From NCBI GenBank assembly GCA_031310005.1, contig CM062385.1:2356001-2420000 (forward strand): DNA of 64,000 nucleotides. The letters are read 5' to 3'. The stretch is from Dactylellina haptotyla. Taxonomy: Eukaryota > Ascomycota > Orbiliomycetes > Orbiliales > Orbiliaceae. A program made the translations under genes and the position numbers. The notes beneath the pieces were generated by a model. It had not been told where the DNA came from, searched no databases, and saw only the letters and a list, made by a program, of their open reading frames with translations. This document shows, one piece after another, positions 59,238 through 64,000 of the stretch; positions within the stretch are counted from its first letter, which is position 1, and every line of letters starts with the position of its first letter.

Positions 59238-61041
59238 CTATCTCCTTCTGCCTACGACCTTTGTTACGGCAGACCTGATCACGCCACCGGCCTTCTCGCA
59301 TTCCTTCTTGCTGAAGCCCGTTGAGACGTAGACCTTGACCGCCATGGCCGGGTTCCATCCGAACCACTTGGGTCCCTTGGCCATACCGGGAGGTGCCACA
59401 ATTCTCTTGACTCTGGTGACCAGAACTCCATTCGCAAGGCACTCGTCCACGATATCCTGCGTCATCCGGTCCTGTTCGTCATCCGACATCTCCTTCTTGG
59501 AGTTCAGGGTGATCGAGATGATTGGGTTGAGCAGCGAGGAAGTAATCGTCAGGGAATCCGTCTTTGCCAAAGCCGCGTGGAAGGTCTTGATGTTCTCGCG
59601 GAGCGGGTCGATGTAGTTCTCTGGGTTCTCCCGGAGCATCTTGATGACTTCGGAAACGGTGGTGGCGAGCATGGCGGGTAAAGCGGCGGAGAAGACATAG
59701 GCGAGACCGGAGATACGTTGGTGGTGGACAATTTCGTTGGATGCGCAGCAGAAACCACCACCTCCGACAAAAGTGGTGGAGAGGGTACCGCAAATCATAT
59801 CGACGTCAGTAGCTGGGAGACCGTAGTATTCAGTGAGGCCGCGGCCGGTGGCACCGACGACACCGAAGGAGTTGGTTTCGTCGAGGATGAGACGGTACTT
59901 GTATCGCCATTTCAGTTTCACCTAGCCGTTACAGTATTGTTAGAATTGGTCCTCGAAAGGGAGTTTGAAGGGACACTCACAATGGTAGCCAAATCAGCAA
60001 CATCACCGCCATCTTCAAAGAGAGCTTCGGTAATGATGAATCTCCTGGTCAATTCCCTTCCCCTGGAGTCTCTCTCGACCTTCTTCAGAATCTTCTCGAG
60101 ATCGTCCATATCGTTGTGCTTGTACCATCGAATAGTGCTCCTGCTCAACTGCAAAGCCTTCTGGATCGCGAAATTACACTTCTCGTCGGCAACAATGTAG
60201 TCTCCTCGCTTCGCAAAGGCGGGGATGACGGCGCTGATGGTGCTGAAGGCCTGGGCGTAGACAATACATGCTTGCGATCCGATGAACTCGGCAATATCCC
60301 GTTCACAGTCCATGTGCACATCTTGTGTACCGTAGAAGCCAGGGGGTCCGCAGGGGCCGACACCGTAGGTTCGAAGGGTGGTGATTGCGGATTCGGCGAG
60401 AGCAGGCTGGTTTGCGAGGTTGAAAAAGTTGGCAGAAGCGAGGTTTGTGACGGTGCGGCCGTTGGTGAGTTTGACTTTGGGGCCCGTGGGTCTAGCAGTA
60501 TTCATTCTCGTTAGCGCTTGGGTGTAGCGTGAGGAAAGGTGTACGGATAATAGTAATACCCAGCGATAACCGGTGTCTTCTCGATCTGCTCCTGTTCGAA
60601 TTCCGTGAGAGGGGCGACCAATGGCTCGGGAGTCCAGTCTTCGATCAATTCGTCGACTTCCTGTAACAATTAGCTCGTGTGAGTCGCAGAAAAAAAAACT
60701 TATCCGAGTGCATCCGGGGCGCAGAACAAGAAAAAATAGCTTACATCGTCTCGAAGCTTGACAAAGTTCTTCTTCTGGGTCGAATACTTGGGCGCCAGGA
60801 GGTATCGAATGGCAAAGATGACCAGGCAGAGCTCAATGACGGATCGAGCCGGGTCATGCTGGTAGGACATTTTGATGTAGCGGGTGAGGATGGCGGACCC
60901 GGGTATACGGTGGAACTGGGTGATGGCCATGTCCCGGACGGTGAAGAGCAGGGCGATGAAGTCCTCGTAGTCCATGTTGAAGAGCTGCGATGGGGCCGAG
61001 GCGGGATGAGAGGAGGAGGCCGACATGTTGGCGGTCGTCAT
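59238..61041 (-). CDS. lcb1: Serine palmitoyltransferase subunit 1
   Basis: First committed step of sphingolipid synthesis at the endoplasmic reticulum, acting as a heterodimer with Lcb2. Minus-strand exons 60745-61041, 60560-60660, 59981-60491 and 59238-59921; 530 aa. An N-terminal membrane region (ARSVIELCLVIFAIRYLLAP) precedes the alpha-oxoamine synthase fold: NFFNLANQPALAESAITTLR, YGVGPCGPPGFYGTQDVHMD, ILDETNSFGVVGATGRGLTE and TTFVGGGGFCCAS. As expected of Lcb1, the PLP-binding lysine found in Lcb2 is absent, so this is the regulatory/non-catalytic partner. The start at 61041 is the first ATG; a second in-frame ATG follows five codons later. It is tandem with UBA4 upstream, 270 bases away. 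Confidence 0.95.
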
Positions 61042-61057
61042 GATGATTGGGGGAGGG

Positions 61058-61082
61058 GTGCTGGTGCTGGTGCTGGTGCTGG
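61058..61082. repeat. (GCTGGT)n hexanucleotide repeat
   Basis: Four tandem copies of GCTGGT directly upstream of the lcb1 start codon, in its presumed leader. Confidence 0.85.
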
Positions 61083-61311
61083 AGTGAGGCCACCTTCGCT
61101 GAGGTCGTTGGCAGAGGTGAAGTTAAAAGGAGAAAACAGCACGCGGCCAAACGACACCACACGCCGCCCGCCGCAGAAGAATGTCGGCTCGAAGGGCGCC
61201 CGGCTTGGCACCACAACCAACGCAGCGAATTAGATTTATTCTTTTATATACACGCGTATAAGAATATATTCGAGTATAATAATGTTATTATTGAATAGAT
61301 ATGGACAGTGG

Positions 61312-63012
61312 CTAGTAGATGGGGAAGCTCTTGTCCACTTTGCGCGACCACTCCCACAGCCCTCCCCGCACATCCCGTATCACATTCCCCTTCACCAGCC
61401 CGCTCTGCTTCAGCCTCTGCACCGCCAGCCGCGAGTCGTTCCCCAACCTGCATATGAAATATATCGGCGTAGACGTATCCCGGGGCAGCCATGACGGGAT
61501 CGGAATGGGCTTGATATCTTCCTCTTCCTTTCCCTCCTCTCCCTCCTTTTTATCTTCCCCTCGAGCAATTGGCAATGTTAATATCGTCGTTATCGGGACG
61601 TCTACACAATAGTTAGCTATCTGCTTGAAAGTCTTACACCCAGATATTGTTCCAACTTACTTATGCTGTCCTCCAGAGAACACATGCCGTACTGCACATC
61701 ATCCCGAACGTCAATCAACAGTCCTCCTTTGTTCTCCTCCCGTAACTTCTGATACTCATCCACATCCACTATCTCTTCCTTCGTCAGCGGCGGATACCTC
61801 CCGCTCGCCTTTCCCCCACAAAATGCAACATAATCCAGCGACCCGTTCTTCATAGACTCTTTCGTTATCGTCGCATCCTTCGAGCACGCCTGGCACGTCT
61901 TCCGCTTCCCAAACATCCTGATCGTCCGGAACGGCGTGTCCGAAAACGCGGAATATATCGTCATGTAAAACTTCTTCTGCTCCGTTGTAGTAGTAGCAGT
62001 AGCAGTAGCAGGCACACCATCTGTCTGCGTGTTTTCATTAGATAAATGTGCCGGTTTCCGCCTCTTCTTCCGATCTGCCTTTGCTAGCAAAACCTTCAAT
62101 GCCTCCGTCGACATCAAAACACCCATGGCCCCGACAACAGGTCCCAGCACTCCTCCCTCCCCGCAGCTCAGCACCGAGTCCGGAGGCGGTGGTCTAGGAA
62201 ATACACACCGATAGCATGGGCCTTCACCCGGCGGGTTATTCAAGACAACCAACTGTCCGTCAGATCGAAGTGCCGACGCTGACACCAAAGGTTTGCCCAG
62301 TAACACGCACGCATCGGATATCATGTACCTCGTCTGCGGCGAGTCAGTACAGTCGAGTATCAGATCGTACTTTCCCACCGTCTCGATCGCATTCTCCGTG
62401 GACAGAGCGTAGTTGTGTGCGACGTACTTTGGGTACGGATTGATCTCCTTGAGAGATTCTATTATAGACTCGACTTTCGGGCGCCCGACCCGGTCGACCG
62501 TGTGCAGTATCTGGCGGTGCAAGTTCGACGGTTCCACCAGATCGTGGTCAACAATACCGATTGTGCCAATTCCCGCACCGGCGAGATATGCCGCAGCAGG
62601 ACACCCCAGCCCACCGGCGCCGATTAGGAGCACCCTTGACAGTTTGAGTTGAAGCTGTCCTGTCTGTGTGTTAGCTTGATATATTCCTGAGCCACATTTT
62701 GCAGAAGCGCAAACAGTATATATATAAATGTGCGAAATGAAATATAGAAAAAGGAACAGTATAATTACCATCAAGACCAACTTCTGTCATAATCATCTGC
62801 CGTCCGTAGCGGCGAAATTCCTCCAAATCAAGTCTAACCGGCTTGTTTTCATCCTCTTGTGACTTTTCCGTTTCGTCCTGTTCGGGCTCCTCTGTTGCGG
62901 TGCCGTTTGAAGGTGCAGCAGACCCACTGCGGTACTCTGCCAGCTCTTTCTCGAGCTCCGCGATTCGCTTGCGGAGATCGAGGTTTTCGGACCCTAGCGA
63001 GAACTTCTCCAT
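61312..63012 (-). CDS. uba4: Adenylyltransferase and sulfurtransferase Uba4 (MOCS3)
   Basis: Activates Urm1 (and MOCS2A-like carriers) by adenylation and thiocarboxylation, for tRNA U34 thiolation and, in most filamentous fungi, molybdenum cofactor synthesis. Minus-strand exons 62769-63012, 61661-62659 and 61312-61601; 510 aa. An N-terminal coiled coil (LRKRIAELEKELAEY) leads into the E1-like domain: RYGRQMIMTEVG, LLIGAGGLGCPAAAYLAGAG, DHDLVEPSNLHRQI, DCTDSPQTRY, and zinc-binding CYRC and CQAC pairs. The C-terminal rhodanese domain has LLIDVRDDVQYGM and the active-site loop ICRLGNDSR (Cys465). An acidic/basic insert (EDKKEGEEGKEEED) splits the rhodanese domain. All key residues are present. 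Confidence 0.95.
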
Positions 63013-63580
63013 TGTACCGGGACGAGCTGGCGATCCACTGATATATCGATATGTCGGTGGAATATTTGTCTCGCAAGTTTAAATTTTATTGATTGCGCGA
63101 CTCCGCGGCCACAACGAGGCTTACCACATCGCTTATTTTTATCAAACCGACATCGATGACTGGTCGCACAAGCGGGCCTAGCATATTGACAACCCCAGCA
63201 GTCAACTGAACCGCCAATCTAAAGCTACAGAATATTCGAGGTTCTATTTGGGGTTCCCTAGCTTGCGGATTTTAATATAAATATATAAAACGGGTAAATC
63301 TACGCCACTGTCATCACTTTGCATGTGACGGCGCCGTGTGGTATTCTACACAACACAAAAGCACACCGACTGCCACAAGGCTGCAAAACCCACCATGCAA
63401 TTTCAATATAGCGTAAAACAGAATATACGAGCGATTGTGCTATCAAGACCATCTTCGCAGGCCTATGATGGCATCTTGTTTACGAGACAAGGCCTGTCAC
63501 ACTATTCCACAGATTCGCGAAATAAAGTTTTCAAATCTTTATGCTACCGTGATTGGAGGGTATCGTGACAAATACTTACT
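63013..63580. other. Intergenic, 0.6 kb
   Basis: Promoter of uba4 and 3' flank of the P450 gene. No other feature seen. Confidence 0.5.
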
Positions 63581-64000
63581 TCAGTTCTCATACTCTTCAA
63601 CGGAGACGACCAAGTCCGCCTGAATATCTCTGGCATAATTATCCGCCCAGTAGTGGGTCAGAGTATTATTCTCGTGAAGAGAAAACCTAAACCTTCGGAA
63701 AAGTACGGCGAGAGTTGTGTACAGCTGAGCCCAAACGACACTAAGAATACCGTTAGCTCTCAAAGTCTTTTACTTTTCGAGTGATGGTTGTTTCGTGACA
63801 TACTTGTGTCCAATACAGGACCTTGAACCTTTGCTGAATGGTACGAGATATTTTTCTTCAAGTGAAGAAGGCGACGTTGTCAGCCATCGGTCTGGAGAAA
63901 ACTTGTCGGGGTTAGGGTAGGCGGTCGGGTTTCGGTGCATTAAATAGGCCGACATTGATACTATTGTCTTTTTTTCCGAAAGGTAGAGCAGATGAAAGTA
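63581..64000 (-). CDS. Cytochrome P450, C-terminal part (runs off the right edge)
   Basis: Minus-strand exons 63581-63740 and 63804 to the window edge. The visible part covers SAYLMHRNPTAYPNPDKFSP and DRWL (the P-F-x-P-x-R-W meander region), then the heme loop FSKGSRSCIGH with the Cys thiolate ligand, and after a 63-nt intron the final helix and beta region (VVWAQLYTTLAVLFRRFRF). The K helix ExxR lies outside the window. The heme motif F-x-x-G-x-R-x-C-x-G is complete, so the enzyme is probably functional. The clan and substrate cannot be judged. The reading frame stays open to base 64000, but an acceptor near 63969 is possible. Confidence 0.88.

Noticed and set aside
59238-59921. Missing PLP lysine in the serine palmitoyltransferase-like protein as a sign of decay
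   Set aside because: Lcb1 subunits naturally lack it; the other conserved blocks are intact.

Overview
This window is nuclear DNA of a filamentous ascomycete (Pezizomycotina). I infer this from short spliceosomal introns (mostly 50-140 nt, GTAAGT-like donors, CTAAC/CTGAC branch sites 15-40 nt before AG) and from fungal marker genes: an AA9 polysaccharide monooxygenase with a CBM1, L-galactonate dehydratase, Slx9, Poa1-type macro protein, a fungal-type Rho protein and a MUP1-like permease. A leotiomycete is my best guess from overall gene character, but the sequence does not prove the class. No rRNA, CRISPR array, autonomous transposon or viral element was recognised. Exon boundaries were placed by hand from splice consensus plus reading-frame phase; for most genes every exon closes in phase.

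Left third (1-24 kb). Gene-poor. It holds a tentative basic-tailed protein (1.7-2.9 kb), a cellulose-active AA9 LPMO (5.2-6.3 kb), a membrane-anchored double-psi beta-barrel protein (8.4-9.3 kb), a degenerate tRNA-like locus (10.4 kb), a 1191-residue low-complexity/coiled-coil protein (12.1-15.8 kb), a type II membrane glycosyltransferase-like protein (17.5-18.8 kb), a divergent Rho-family GTPase with a CAAX box (19.2-20.3 kb), and a tail-to-tail pair: L-galactonate dehydratase and an arabinose/L-galactose-dehydrogenase-like aldo-keto reductase (21.0-23.8 kb).

Middle (24-42.7 kb). An unrecognised acidic protein; NAD-dependent glycerol-3-phosphate dehydrogenase whose N-terminal extension carries a textbook PTS2 peroxisomal signal; a DUF1917/Bles03-like protein with an unresolved 5' end; a secreted six-cysteine protein; a WD40-cyclophilin fusion (PPWD1 type); glycogen debranching enzyme; and a macro-domain ADP-ribose-phosphate hydrolase with an organelle-like presequence and an RGG tail.

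Island (about 42.7-51.3 kb). A visibly AT-richer block holds a 10-exon gene of unknown function (787 aa) and, divergently, a 9-exon amino-acid permease, flanked on both sides by gene-free AT-rich sequence that looks like decayed DNA.

Right end (51.3-64 kb). Housekeeping genes, almost all on the minus strand: SLX9 (whose first coding exon is just the start codon), an acidic unknown protein, cytochrome c1, DAHP synthase, serine palmitoyltransferase subunit LCB1, the Urm1-activating enzyme UBA4, and the 3' part of a cytochrome P450 that runs off the edge. GPD and the debranching enzyme share central carbon storage/glycerol metabolism, and LPMO with LGD1 suggests plant cell wall use, but the window is not a single pathway cluster.
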